Shown: positions 1-9,700 of the stretch, piece after piece
How positions within the stretch are numbered: position 1 is the first letter of the stretch
Layout of the letters: each line of letters starts with the position of its first letter
Assembly (NCBI GenBank): GCA_965263285.1
Contig: CBDHHD010000016.1
Location: forward strand, 1,612,001-1,676,000
Source of the DNA: JASGCP01 sp965263285
Lineage (GTDB): Bacteria; Bacteroidota; Bacteroidia; Chitinophagales; Chitinophagaceae
DNA: 64,000 nucleotides
Direction: 5' to 3'
The notes under the pieces: generated by a model
Told to the model about the DNA's origin: nothing
What the model saw: only the letters and a program-made list of their open reading frames with translations
Database searches by the model: none
Made by a program: the position numbers and the translations under genes

Positions 1-286
1 TTAATATAACTAAACAAATAACGGTTAATGACGCATAAGGTCCATATTGTTGTATAAGTAAGGTAGAAACATATCTACAAGCATTTTGAAGATATTCTTG
101 TGAAAAACTAAAATGTGATAAGCTATATATTCGTTTGTTAGGATAGAAGATAGAATCTAAAAAAGGAATCATCATCGCAAACGAAATAAGTGAAAATAAA
201 ATACTTAAAAATGTTGTGAAGCCATATATAATAATAGGTTTGTATTTCCCTTTTAAATACAGCATTAAGAACTTGAATTTATTCAT
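1..286 (-). CDS. ABC exporter, N-terminal membrane domain (partial)
   Basis: This is the N-terminal 95 codons of a gene that runs off the left edge; it starts at the ATG read from 286. After a short basic stretch (MNKFKFLMLYLKGKYK) comes a long hydrophobic helix (residues about 17-43) containing ISFAMMIPFLDSIF, the layout of the first membrane helix in Bacteroidota MsbA-like lipid/peptide exporters (membrane domain fused to an ATPase). A second hydrophobic stretch begins at the edge (SLTVICLVI). The nucleotide-binding domain is not in the window, so substrate and even the exporter class are inferred from the N-terminus only. Element A lies just upstream of its start. Confidence 0.55.
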   Translation of the reverse strand, partial: MNKFKFLMLYLKGKYKPIIIYGFTTFLSILFSLISFAMMIPFLDSIFYPNKRIYSLSHFSFSQEYLQNACRYVSTLLIQQYGPYASLTVICLVIL

Positions 287-359
287 ACTTCGCGCTTGGC
301 ATAATAATATATAAAATGTAAAGGTACTTGCATTTGTCTAATTCATAATGAATTAATTA

Positions 360-798
360 GGCTACGGCTTTTTTTGAGGTGCTGGAAGCATGGATTATTA
401 CATACATATAAACATGGAAATAATAGGAAATATCTGATGAGGACTGCTCTCAGATAAAGAGCGTTACAAAACGAGGTGAGCGAAGTGACCAGCGAGAATG
501 TGGAGGCGAAGTTTTTATATATGAATCGTTATGATGAGCATAAAGTATGTACATAAAAGATACCTATGGATAAGCTCATCATAACGATTCATACCTAACC
601 GCCTCCCCTTCATTCTCGCTAGCGTAGCGAGCCGTAGTCTTGTAGCTCTTTATTTGCAGGCTTGATTTTTTCTTTGTTTCTTTCTTTTGTATCAAGACAA
701 AAGAAAGAAAAGGATATAAAAAATAAATGATGAACCTATACCTGAGTAATTACAAAAAACATAAATAATCTTCCAGCACCTCAAAAAAAGAAGTAGCC
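360..798 (+). mobile_element. Palindromic core element, copy A
   Basis: A full-length 439-bp copy of the GGCTAC...GTAGCC core family. The ends are inverted repeats (GGCTACGGCTTTTTTTGAGG at the left, matching CCTCAAAAAAAGAAGTAGCC at the right). Inside are the 20-bp central stem (GAATCGTTATGATGAGC and its complement) and the purine/pyrimidine hairpin of 14 bp around ATCAAG. No 8-bp target duplication is visible at this copy. It carries no plausible gene and lies between the ABC exporter start and the LRR gene. The short flanks 287-359 and 799-916 show nothing else I can name. Confidence 0.85.
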
Positions 799-916
799 AA
801 AATCACCAGACCCATAGTATTGCAGAAAATAAATAGAATATATAAGTTGTTACTTTCTACCAATATCTTTAAAAGAAATCGTGGTAGCTCTTGAGTACAA
901 GAAAAGATAGAAAAGC

Positions 917-1534
917 CTATAACCAACAACTGTTTATAAGTGGGTTGTGATCGATATAGAAATAGTTCAGTGCAGGCAAGTTTAAGATATTGATAGGCAA
1001 TAGTTTTATTTTGTTATTTCTAATATCAATTAATTCAATTGATGTTAAATTATTTAAATGATGCGGAATTGTTTTTAAATGGTTATAAGCTAATGATAAA
1101 TTTGTTAACTGATATAAGTTGCCAATACTATTAGGTAATTGCGTAATGTGATTGCTCGATAAGTCAATAGTTTTAATATATGATAATGTGCCAATGCTTT
1201 CAGGCACTTTTCCTATTAAATTGTTATTGTCTAATGCAATAGATATTACATTGCCATCTTCGTCTAAATCAATTCCATACCAATTGGTTACTTGTGAAAA
1301 ATCTCCCCAATTATTATTATGTGTCCAATTCTCTCCCCCCGTTGTATAATATAAGTCCATTAATGCCTTATATTGCATGGGTGTTATATTATGATTATGT
1401 AGGCTAGTGTTTTTTTCTATTTGCATGGATTTATAATGCATATATATGTCATATCTAAATCCAGCAAATATTATAACAAATGCTAATAGAACATAATAGC
1501 GTTTTTTATAAATAGACTTTCTTTTTTTATTCAT
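917..1534 (-). CDS. Membrane-anchored leucine-rich-repeat protein
   Basis: A 205-residue protein when started at the internal Met followed by NKKRKSIYKKR. The basic N-terminus precedes one hydrophobic helix (residues about 13-26, YYVLLAFVIIFAGF), giving a type II anchor or uncleaved signal. Residues about 57-75 (ALMDLYYTTGGENWTHNNNW) resemble the capping motif that precedes LRRs in Bacteroidota and plant-like LRR proteins. Then come about five LRR units with the LxxLxLxxNxL pattern (IDLSSNHITQLP, LSLAYNHLKTIP, IDIRNNKIKLLP). LRRs usually bind proteins or surface ligands; no enzymatic domain is present. It ends shortly after the last repeat (HNPLINSCWL), so it is a small LRR protein or a shortened one. 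It stands alone between two repeat copies. The longer reading from 1564 has no better support. Confidence 0.75.
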   Translation of the reverse strand: MNKKRKSIYKKRYYVLLAFVIIFAGFRYDIYMHYKSMQIEKNTSLHNHNITPMQYKALMDLYYTTGGENWTHNNNWGDFSQVTNWYGIDLDEDGNVISIALDNNNLIGKVPESIGTLSYIKTIDLSSNHITQLPNSIGNLYQLTNLSLAYNHLKTIPHHLNNLTSIELIDIRNNKIKLLPINILNLPALNYFYIDHNPLINSCWL

Positions 1535-1696
1535 ATTGTTTTGCCTGTATTTTAGTAAAAACACATTAAATTATGATGTGTATCAAAGATACTAAAAAAA
1601 AATCTTTTATCATAATATTTTTTAATCAATTATATAATAAATTGATTTTTAGTGTATTATTGTTGTAATAAAGATATTCACATGTGGTTATTTTTG

Positions 1697-2142
1697 GGTT
1701 ACGGCTTTTTTTGAGGTGCAGGAAGCATGGATGATTAAATAAATATAAACATGGAAATAATAGGAAATGTCTGATGAGAACTGCCCTCAGATAAAGAGCG
1801 TTATAAAACGAGGTGAGTGAAGCGACCAGCGAGAATGTGGAGGCGGAAGTTTTTATACATGAATCGTTATGATGAGCATAAAGTATGTATATAAAAGATC
1901 ACTATGGATAAGCTCATCATAACGACTCATACCTAACTGCCTCCTATTCATTCTCGCTAGCGTAGCGAGCCGTAGTTTTGTAGCTCTTTATCTGCAGACT
2001 TGATTTTTTCTTTATTTCTTTCTTTTGTATCAAGACAAAAGAAAGAAAAGGATATAAAAATAAATGATGAACCTATACCTGAGTAATTACAAAAAACACA
2101 AATACACTCCCTCCCCCCAGCACCTCAAAAAAAGATGTAGAC
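1697..2142 (+). mobile_element. Palindromic core element, copy B, with 8-bp target duplication
   Basis: A 446-bp copy of the core family. The left end reads GGTTACGGC and the right end GATGTAGAC (a decayed GTAGCC). The 8 bp before the left end (1689-1696, TATTTTTG) and after the right end (2143-2150, TATTTTTG) are identical, which supports transposition with an 8-bp target duplication. The element sits between the LRR gene and the 3' end of the lutA-like gene. The remaining flank 1565-1688 is AT-rich with no feature I recognise. Confidence 0.88.
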
Positions 2143-2155
2143 TATTTTTGCTATA

Positions 2156-2878
2156 TTACCATCCATGTGTTAATATATCGGTAATATGAATAGCTTGTAT
2201 ATTTAATTGTCGGTATTTTGCCCTTGCATTGATATGCATGAGGCAACTCATATCGGTGCTAGTGATATAAGTGGCGCCTGTAGCTAAAGCATGATCTATC
2301 TTTTGATCAGCCATAGCAATACTAATATCATTAAATTTAACACTAAAAGAGCCACCAAAACCACAACAGGTTTTATTGTCTTCTAATTCTACTAGTGTTA
2401 AGTTCTTTACATTTTTTAGCAATACTCTAGGCTCATTTTTAATAACACATTCTCTTAAAGCTGCACAACTGTCATGGTAGGTTACTGTATGGGGAAATGA
2501 AGCACCTATATTTGATACCTTCATATATTGCACCAGAAATTCTGTTAATTCAAATACCTTTCTTTCTATTTTTTTTACTTTTTGCATTTGATAAAGAGAA
2601 TCTTTAAATAAAATAGGGTAGTAGTTTCTTATAAATCCAATACAGCTGGCACTAGGGGCAATAATATAGTCGCTTTCATTAAAATGGGACAAACATTTTA
2701 TTGCAATGGGTTTGGCACAATCCCAAAAACCAGCATTAAAAGCAGGTTGCCCACAGCAGGTTTGCTTGGGATTATAGGTTACCTGTAGCCCATTTTTTTC
2801 TAATATTTTTATGGTATTAAACCCTATTTGTGGGTATAACTGATCAATAAAACAAGGAATAAATAAAGCTACTTTCAT
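2156..2878 (-). CDS. lutA: LutA/YkgE-type cysteine-rich (CCG) oxidoreductase subunit
   Basis: A 240-residue (Fe-S)-oxidoreductase of the LutA/YkgE family, the cysteine-rich subunit of the LutABC L-lactate oxidation system. Two CCG domains are visible: CCGQPAFNAG at residues 41-50 and CCGFGGSFSV at 171-180, each followed by a further conserved Cys region (SASCIGF, STDMSCLMH). These cysteines bind clusters that pass electrons to a quinone or a partner subunit. The start at MKVALFIPCF is chosen over an upstream Met because this is where the family begins. lutB and lutC are not next to it: element B lies downstream and the divergent Septu-like genes lie upstream. The protein may therefore work with partners encoded elsewhere, or with a related dehydrogenase. 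Confidence 0.82.
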   Translation of the reverse strand: MKVALFIPCFIDQLYPQIGFNTIKILEKNGLQVTYNPKQTCCGQPAFNAGFWDCAKPIAIKCLSHFNESDYIIAPSASCIGFIRNYYPILFKDSLYQMQKVKKIERKVFELTEFLVQYMKVSNIGASFPHTVTYHDSCAALRECVIKNEPRVLLKNVKNLTLVELEDNKTCCGFGGSFSVKFNDISIAMADQKIDHALATGATYITSTDMSCLMHINARAKYRQLNIQAIHITDILTHGW

Positions 2879-2967
2879 AAATAAATAATGATACAAAGAT
2901 ACATGAATCTGTAAGTTATATGTCTAATTATATAAGTGAAGACAGGTCTTGGCTAAATTATTTTTTG

Positions 2968-2975
2968 TATATTTG
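2968..2975 (+). promoter_or_regulatory. Bacteroidota -7 box for the Septu-like pair
   Basis: TATATTTG matches the Bacteroidota -7 consensus TAnnTTTG and lies just ahead of the ATPase start codon at 2984, implying a very short or absent leader. Prediction from pattern only. Confidence 0.45.
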
Positions 2976-2983
2976 CAGTGGTT

Positions 2984-4288
2984 ATGGAAAAAATAACACT
3001 ACAAAAAATAACACTACAACATTATCGTTGTTTTGAAAATTTATTAATAGAATTTTCTGATAAGGTTAATTTGCTTATAGGCGATAATGCTAGTGGTAAA
3101 ACAACTATCATCAGAGCTGCTAGCACTGCATTGAGCTCCTTTTTTACAGGTTTTAGTGATGGCAATAGTATATTTAGAGGATTAGCTAAAGATGATTTTA
3201 GAGAGATAAAAGGCGATAGTAGTCTGGTAAATGAAAAGCCTATTAAAGTGTATTTTGAATGGTTAGGTACAAAAAACACACTCGAATTGAGGTCAATCAA
3301 AAGTAGAACATTGAAAATGCCTCGGATAAAGGAAAAAGGTGAATATCTTTATAATCATCTTTTTAAAGATGGAAAACAAGTATTGCCATTACCCTTGTTG
3401 GCAAGTTTCTTAACAGCAGATATTCATAAACCTAGATATAATAATAAGAAAATTTTTAAAGAATATGAACATAAGCCATCTTTTGGTTATTTTGAATGCT
3501 TACAAGGAAATCGATTTATAGATCATTGGTCAGTGCGATTGCTTTGTTTGCAAGAAGCTAATAGAGGCGACATAGAGGTAAAAGGTGTATTGAATGCTAT
3601 TGCATTGGCACTTGGCGAAGAAGGGTGCGGGGTAATTAAGAAAGCGGAAATAAGATTTAATAAAGGTAAGGTATATTATCATTTTATAGATGGGCGAGAA
3701 ATGGATACTGATAAGCTATCAGATGGACTCAGGCGGTTAGTAAGTATTGTATTAGATATTAGCTTTAGATGTATGCTTTTGAATAAAGGTATCTATGGTA
3801 TCGATGCTTGTGAACAAACTGAAGGAACCGTTTTGATTGATGAGATAGACCTTCACTTGCATCCTTCACTTCAACTAGTAGTGATGAAGGGATTACAAAA
3901 GGCATTCCCCCAACTTCAATTTATTATCACCTCTCATGCACCTATGATTATGACGGGGATTAGAATGGATAAGGATAATAAGATCATTAAACTTGCATAT
4001 AATACAATGGATGGTAACTATACAGCAAATTATATTAATGCATACGGACTTGATGCTTCTACCATTGTTTCAAATATATTAGAAGTAGTACCCCGTTCGC
4101 AAGAAGTGGAAGAGCAACTAAAAAATCTATTTGATGATATTGACAATGGTGCATACGAAAGTGCCTCTCAAAAACTAAATAATATGCGTGCTTTTTTTGG
4201 AGATTCTTATCTTCCAGAATTATCAAAAGCCGAAACTATGTTGAATTTCTTAAAGGATTTTGACAATGATTCGAATTCAGAAACATAA
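2984..4288 (+). CDS. Septu-type PtuA-like AAA ATPase
   Basis: A 434-residue SMC/OLD-like AAA ATPase (AAA_15/AAA_21 type). It shows a Walker A motif GDNASGKTT (residues 33-41), an ABC-like signature SDGLRRLVSIV (about 245-255), a Walker B VLIDEIDLHLHP (about 284-295) and a switch SHAP (about 317). This layout is that of PtuA, the ATPase of Septu anti-phage systems, and of the ATPase of retron Ec78. The gene directly downstream overlaps it by 23 bp and encodes the matching HNH nuclease, the diagnostic PtuA-PtuB pairing. In known systems the ATPase binds and controls the nuclease. There is no reverse transcriptase or retron RNA upstream, so I call it stand-alone Septu. The ATG at 2984 is preferred to the GTG six bases before it. 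Confidence 0.8.
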   Translation: MEKITLQKITLQHYRCFENLLIEFSDKVNLLIGDNASGKTTIIRAASTALSSFFTGFSDGNSIFRGLAKDDFREIKGDSSLVNEKPIKVYFEWLGTKNTLELRSIKSRTLKMPRIKEKGEYLYNHLFKDGKQVLPLPLLASFLTADIHKPRYNNKKIFKEYEHKPSFGYFECLQGNRFIDHWSVRLLCLQEANRGDIEVKGVLNAIALALGEEGCGVIKKAEIRFNKGKVYYHFIDGREMDTDKLSDGLRRLVSIVLDISFRCMLLNKGIYGIDACEQTEGTVLIDEIDLHLHPSLQLVVMKGLQKAFPQLQFIITSHAPMIMTGIRMDKDNKIIKLAYNTMDGNYTANYINAYGLDASTIVSNILEVVPRSQEVEEQLKNLFDDIDNGAYESASQKLNNMRAFFGDSYLPELSKAETMLNFLKDFDNDSNSET

Positions 4289-4880
4289 TGAGCCAAATTC
4301 ATGGACGGAATATAGAATTAAACCCAATGCAACCTATGCAAATGCTTGTTCTATTGCTAAGAATACTTTGCGAGAAGCTCTTTTTCAAGAGCAAGGACAT
4401 ATCTGTGACTTTTGCATGGGAAGAATTTCTACTGATAAAAGTAAAATAGCCCATTTGTTAAGTCAGTCGAATTGTCCACAAAAAGATTGTGATTATAAAA
4501 ATATGGTTTTATGCTGTAAAGGAGAAACAAATGGAATACTTTACTGTGATACAGCACAAGGAAATAAAGATATTACATTACCTTTATTTAAAAATGAGCT
4601 TCAAGATAGCATTTCATATAGTTCAAAGGATGGGGAAATGAAGTCTTCTAATGAGCATTGGAATTTACAAATATGTTCTATATTGAATTTGAATGCTCGG
4701 ATATTGAAATCAAATCGTATGCAAGTTTTAAATGGTGTTATATCAAGTTTAGAAAAAAAGAGTATTCAAAAAGCTGATATTACAAAAATGCTACATGAAT
4801 GGAGTACGAGGGGTCCAGACAAACAATTACAACCTTATTATGGTATTGTTATTTGGTATCTTAAAAAGAAAGTTAAATAG
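4266..4880 (+). CDS. Septu-type PtuB-like HNH endonuclease
   Basis: A 204-residue HNH-fold protein resembling PtuB/TIGR02646 proteins. The zinc-ribbon and nuclease core are visible: CDFC at residues 47-50, His63 in KIAHLLSQS, Asn79 in DYKNM, CC at 83-84 and CDTAQGN at 94-100. The N-terminal IQKHNEPNSWTEYR motif and the later LNLNARILKSNR segment are also typical of the family. PtuB cleaves nucleic acid when released or activated by its ATPase partner during infection. Translational coupling to the ATPase is likely because the reading frames overlap. The usual Glu-His of family members is Ala-His here (KIAH), but the His and Asn needed for metal binding are kept, so I expect it to be active. 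A TTG six bases upstream is a less likely start. Confidence 0.78.
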   Translation: MIRIQKHNEPNSWTEYRIKPNATYANACSIAKNTLREALFQEQGHICDFCMGRISTDKSKIAHLLSQSNCPQKDCDYKNMVLCCKGETNGILYCDTAQGNKDITLPLFKNELQDSISYSSKDGEMKSSNEHWNLQICSILNLNARILKSNRMQVLNGVISSLEKKSIQKADITKMLHEWSTRGPDKQLQPYYGIVIWYLKKKVK

Positions 4881-4946
4881 TTTGAATTTTATTATAACGG
4901 TTGCCAAGATAAAAAATGTCTAAAGGTCTTTATATATTTGAGTTTT

Positions 4947-4954
4947 TATCTTTG
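4947..4954 (+). promoter_or_regulatory. -7 box for the recDCB operon
   Basis: TATCTTTG (TAnnTTTG) lies 17 bp before the recD ATG; a second match, TATATTTG, is at 4933-4940. The 91-bp gap after the Septu-like nuclease gene suggests recDCB can be transcribed on its own. Pattern match only. Confidence 0.45.
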
Positions 4955-4971
4955 CAAAAAAAATTATAACT

Positions 4972-6744
4972 ATGCAAACCAAGATAGATATACACGAACA
5001 ATTTGCCTTTTGTTTTAATAATAAACCACTTGAGCCCTATATATATTCTTTATCTAAAAATTTAGCAAAAGGTAATATTTGTATCAATACGAAAGAGCCT
5101 GTTGCTACTATACAAGAATCGCCATATAAAGAAATACAAGCTTTTGCAGATATCCATTCTCCCTTGATAACAAAAGATATCAATCAACCTGCTCCCTTTG
5201 TTTTATACAATAATAAATTATATATCCATCGTTATTTTTGTTACGAATCCACGATTATTGAGCATTTAAAAGAATTGATTAATAAAGAGAACGAGTGTAT
5301 AAAAGATCGAATAAAGCAAATGCAAACTCATACCGAATGGATTAAAGATAATGTAAACCAACCTAATAAAATGGATAACATTCAATTCGTGGCTGTTTTA
5401 CAGGCATTGGTACAAAATTTTTCTATTATTACAGGAGGACCGGGTACTGGTAAAACTACTACCCTCTATAATATATTAAAAGTAATATACCATACTCATC
5501 AAAAGGGTGTGAAGGTTGCCTTAGCAGCGCCTACGGGTAAAGCAGCCGCTCGTATGACCGAAGCGCTTCAAAAGAATTTGTCAAATAATAATGATGATAT
5601 TGAAAAAGAGATTGCAAACCTTAAAGCCACTACCATACATACCCTTTTAGGATATGTATACCATTCTGTAAATTTTAAGTATAATAAAAAAAATAACAAC
5701 CCACTACCTTTTGATTGGGTTATTATAGATGAAACTTCGATGGTGGATATACCTATGTTTGCTAAGCTATTAGGTGCCATGGGTAGCCATTGCCGACTTA
5801 TATTATTGGGAGACAAAGATCAATTAACATCGGTAGAAGCAGGGAGTTTATTAGCAGACCTATGTAGTGCGGTAAGACATATAAATCAATTTTCAAAAGA
5901 AAGAGTGGATTATATAAAGTCATTTATACCCGATATATCAAATGCGGTTAGTGTTTCTACACATCCATCTCTATTATCTAATTCTATTGTTGCACTAAAA
6001 CATAGTTATCGCTTTGGTATCGATAGCCCTATTGGGAAATTGAGCGCTTCTGTTTTAGAAAATAAAGAAAATAAATTTAAGCTTGATGATTTTATGGATA
6101 TTCATGGTGATAATGAGGAAATCGTTAGAATATGTATCGACAAATCGCCTTTATTGGATAACAGTAGTTTTAAAACTTTTTGCGAGGGATATCAAGCGTA
6201 TATCAACGAAACAGATATAGCTGATGCTATTGATAAATTAAATAAATTGAGAGTTTTAGTAGTGATTAAAGAAGGGCAAAGAGGTTTGTACGCTATTAAT
6301 AAAATGATAGAAAAGATACTAAATATAAATACTGACAAGAAAGAGTTGTATGATAATCGCCCTATTATGATTACAAAAAATATGCATGAGTTAGGATTAT
6401 TTAATGGGGATATAGGCATTATTAAAAATGGCGAAGCTTGTTTCAAGATAATGGGGAAGAAAGAAATACAAAAATTCTCCCCTGCTTATCTTACTGATAT
6501 TGAAACTGTTTTTGCAATGACCATTCATAAGAGTCAGGGTTCAGAATTTGAAAAAGTATGTATTGTATTGCCTGATAAAGAAAATGAGGTGATGACAAAA
6601 GAGCTACTCTATACAGGCATTACAAGAGCCAAGAAGGAAGTGGTTATTCAAGCTCCTACAAAAGAAATTATTCTAACTATGGTAGAAAAAACAATAGAAA
6701 GGATATCGGGCATTAAAGAACGATTAAATAAAAATGGTGTATAA
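4972..6744 (+). CDS. recD: Exodeoxyribonuclease V alpha subunit, RecD helicase
   Basis: A 590-residue SF1B helicase, the 5'-3' motor of RecBCD that processes double-strand ends for recombination and degrades foreign linear DNA. Walker A is TGGPGTGKTTT (residues 154-164), Walker B FDWVIIDETSMVD (about 246-258), motif III LLGDKDQLTSVEAGSLLAD, motif V TIHKSQGSEFE and motif VI LLYTGITRAKK (about 545). Length is close to E. coli RecD (about 608). It is the first gene of a tight recD-recC-recB run (23 bp to recC), an order different from E. coli recC-ptrA-recB-recD. The companion recC and recB genes argue for RecD1 rather than a stand-alone RecD2. Confidence 0.93.
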   Translation: MQTKIDIHEQFAFCFNNKPLEPYIYSLSKNLAKGNICINTKEPVATIQESPYKEIQAFADIHSPLITKDINQPAPFVLYNNKLYIHRYFCYESTIIEHLKELINKENECIKDRIKQMQTHTEWIKDNVNQPNKMDNIQFVAVLQALVQNFSIITGGPGTGKTTTLYNILKVIYHTHQKGVKVALAAPTGKAAARMTEALQKNLSNNNDDIEKEIANLKATTIHTLLGYVYHSVNFKYNKKNNNPLPFDWVIIDETSMVDIPMFAKLLGAMGSHCRLILLGDKDQLTSVEAGSLLADLCSAVRHINQFSKERVDYIKSFIPDISNAVSVSTHPSLLSNSIVALKHSYRFGIDSPIGKLSASVLENKENKFKLDDFMDIHGDNEEIVRICIDKSPLLDNSSFKTFCEGYQAYINETDIADAIDKLNKLRVLVVIKEGQRGLYAINKMIEKILNINTDKKELYDNRPIMITKNMHELGLFNGDIGIIKNGEACFKIMGKKEIQKFSPAYLTDIETVFAMTIHKSQGSEFEKVCIVLPDKENEVMTKELLYTGITRAKKEVVIQAPTKEIILTMVEKTIERISGIKERLNKNGV

Positions 6745-6767
6745 TATTCTTGTATAATTATTTTACT

Positions 6768-9700
6768 ATGGCTATAAAATTAATGGTATCTAATTCTTTA
6801 GAGAAACTATCAGAAGTGCTTGCCAATAATATGAAGGGGAGTAGGAATCCCTTTGTAAAACAATGGATGATGACTCCAACAGCGGGCATGACCAGTTGGT
6901 TGCAAGTTGATTTGTCCATGAAATTAGGTATTGTAGCGAATGTGGAAATGGTTCATTTTCGTGATATAATATGGTTATTATATAAGTGGGCGGGTGTTGC
7001 TAAACAAAAAGTCATCCATCAAGATATTTTTAAATGGATATTATATGATAGGTTGGGAGAGAATGAATTTATAAAGCGATACCCTAATATTAGCTCGTAT
7101 TATCAAGGATCAGATATAAAGAAGATAGCATTAGCAAAAGAATTAGCTGATTTGTTTGAACAGTATCAGATATATAGAACGGAGATGATTGTAAAATGGA
7201 ATTCCCTTTCTATAGATCATGTGTCAAAAGATGATCATAGTGATGAAACTTGGCAACAGTTTTTATGGATTCGCAGTAAAGAGTATTTGAAAGAAAAAGA
7301 ATATAAAGACGAAACAGAAGTACAAAAAGAGTTGTTTGCGTTGCTTAAAGAATCAGCAGTGCAACAACAAGTAAAAGCACACATGCCACAATTGCATTTG
7401 TTTGGTTTAGCCGTATTGCCACCTTTTTATTTACAGGTCTTACAGCAATTAGCCAAGAGTACAAATGTGTTTTTATATGTTGTAAATCCTTGCATTGAAA
7501 TATATTGGTTTGAAGATAGATCGGAAAAAGAAACGGTGAAATGGGAACAAAAAGTAAAAAAAAGATTTACGCAACATGATCATATTACGCAAGGAAATGA
7601 CTTGCTTTTAAATTGGGGTAGACTGATTAAAGAGACTTTTTTGCTTTTATTTGAAGATGATGATATCATGAATACTTATGATGATCAATATAGAGCAGAG
7701 ATAGAACATTCGAACATATTGTTAAAAAGTATACAAGCTGATATCTATCATAATCGCATGAAAGATACAAGTTCTTTAGGAATAGAAGAAGATAATGATG
7801 GTATTTCTTTTGACCAATTAAAGAAAGATAGATCTATTACTATCAACGGCTGTTATACACCTATGCGAGAGGTGGAGGTGTTGTATAATTATTTAGTAGC
7901 ACTCATTGATCAACAAGGCAAAGTAATGTCGGCAAGAGATATAGTAGTGATGGTGTCGGATATTGATTTTTATGCTCCTTATATTCATGCGATTTTTGGT
8001 GATAAAACTAAACAAGGTAAAGGTGCTAGAGCTATATTCCCTTATAAGATTGTAGATGAAAAGTTTACTTCAGGCAACAATTTATTTTCAACCATACAAG
8101 CCATACTAGATATTGACGAGAGTGTTTTTAAAGCCGAATCAATATTAGAGCTTTTTGATTCCCCTTATATTAGGAAGCGGTTTGGTATAACCGATATAGA
8201 AGCAATACGAAGAGCTGTAATAGAAGCAAAGATATTGCTTAGTAGAGAGGGGAGAAAAGAAGATGAGACTTATTTGGTGAGTTGGAAGTATGGGTTAAAA
8301 AAAATATTATATGGCATTTGTATAAGCGGTGAGCCAATGATAGCCGATGATGGTGAGGTGTTTATTCCATTAGATACAGCAGAAGGTACAGAAGCGATAG
8401 ATCGCATTCGTTTGGTGTATTTTATAAAGATATTGAATATATATATAGATAGAAGAAATGAACCTAAAAGATTGGGTGATTGGGCTTTGTATTTATCCGA
8501 CCTATTAGATGATTTGATATTGCAAGAAGACGAAGTGGAAGAAAAAGACAAGGAAGAGTATCGGAGCTTTTTTTCTATTATAGATGGACTGTGTAATGTA
8601 GAGGATGTTCATTCGGGTAAAATTAGCTTTGAAGTGTTTAAGCATCATATATTAAGTTTTTTAAGTACAGAAAAAAATGAACATTCCTTTTCTACAGGAG
8701 GTATTACTTTTTGCTCGCTGATGCCTATGCGCAGTATTCCTTTTAAAGTAGTAGCAATGTTGGGAATGGATTTTGATAAGTTTCCACGAAAAGAAACTCC
8801 TTTGCGATTTAGTTTGCTATCTCGTGAGAAAAGAATAGGCGATAGAAATATAAAGGATAATGATAAACATTTGTTTTTAGAGACTTTAATGTGTGCTAAA
8901 GAAATGCTCTATATTAGTTATATTGCAAGAAGCGCACAAGATGGTTCAACGCTCGCCCCTTCACTTTTAGTAGATCAATTAATAGATTATGTGGCGAATA
9001 GATGTCAATGTGATGCTGAAGAATTACGCAAGCAATGGATTACGATACATCCTTTACATGGGTTTAGTAGTAAATATGATAATAAAAATTTAATTAGTTA
9101 TTTAAGTGACGATCTATATAAAGGGAGTACAAAGTTAGCTAAGGGCATCAGTAATTCATTAGATATTCTTACAGATAAAAATATTCGATTAGATGATTTA
9201 ATTAGTTTTTTTAAAGATCCTCCTAAATTTTATTTAACGAAGCGATTGGGTATCTATTATGCAGATGCTTATAATGAGATCCCTGGCGCTGAGCTTTTTG
9301 AGTTAGGTACATTAGAGGAGTATGGTTTGGTATTGCAGTTGCTATTTACTAAAGATGAAAAGGAAAAAGAGTTACTCTTTGATAAAAAACGAATGTCAGC
9401 AAGTATTCCTTTAGCTAATACAGGCAAGTATCTATTTAAAAAACTAAACAACGATATTACTAAGTTTAAAGAATTGGTGCGTACATATACAGATGACCCT
9501 CCCCAATCTATTCGTATAGAAATGCCTGTAAAAGATAAAATAATAAGTGGAACGATTAAAGAAGTATATGGCAAGTATTTGGTTAATGTTTGTAATTCTA
9601 TTAACTATCCTAAACATCTTATAGAGGCATACCTAAAATATATATTCTTGCGCGCTTGCGGTAATGATATCAATTGGATATTTATTTTTAAATATAAAGA

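Noticed and set aside
2879..2983. Possible retron (reverse transcriptase or msr/msd RNA) linked to the PtuA-PtuB pair
   Set aside because: Only about 100 bp lie upstream, with no RT coding capacity and no structured repeat; the pair is called stand-alone Septu.
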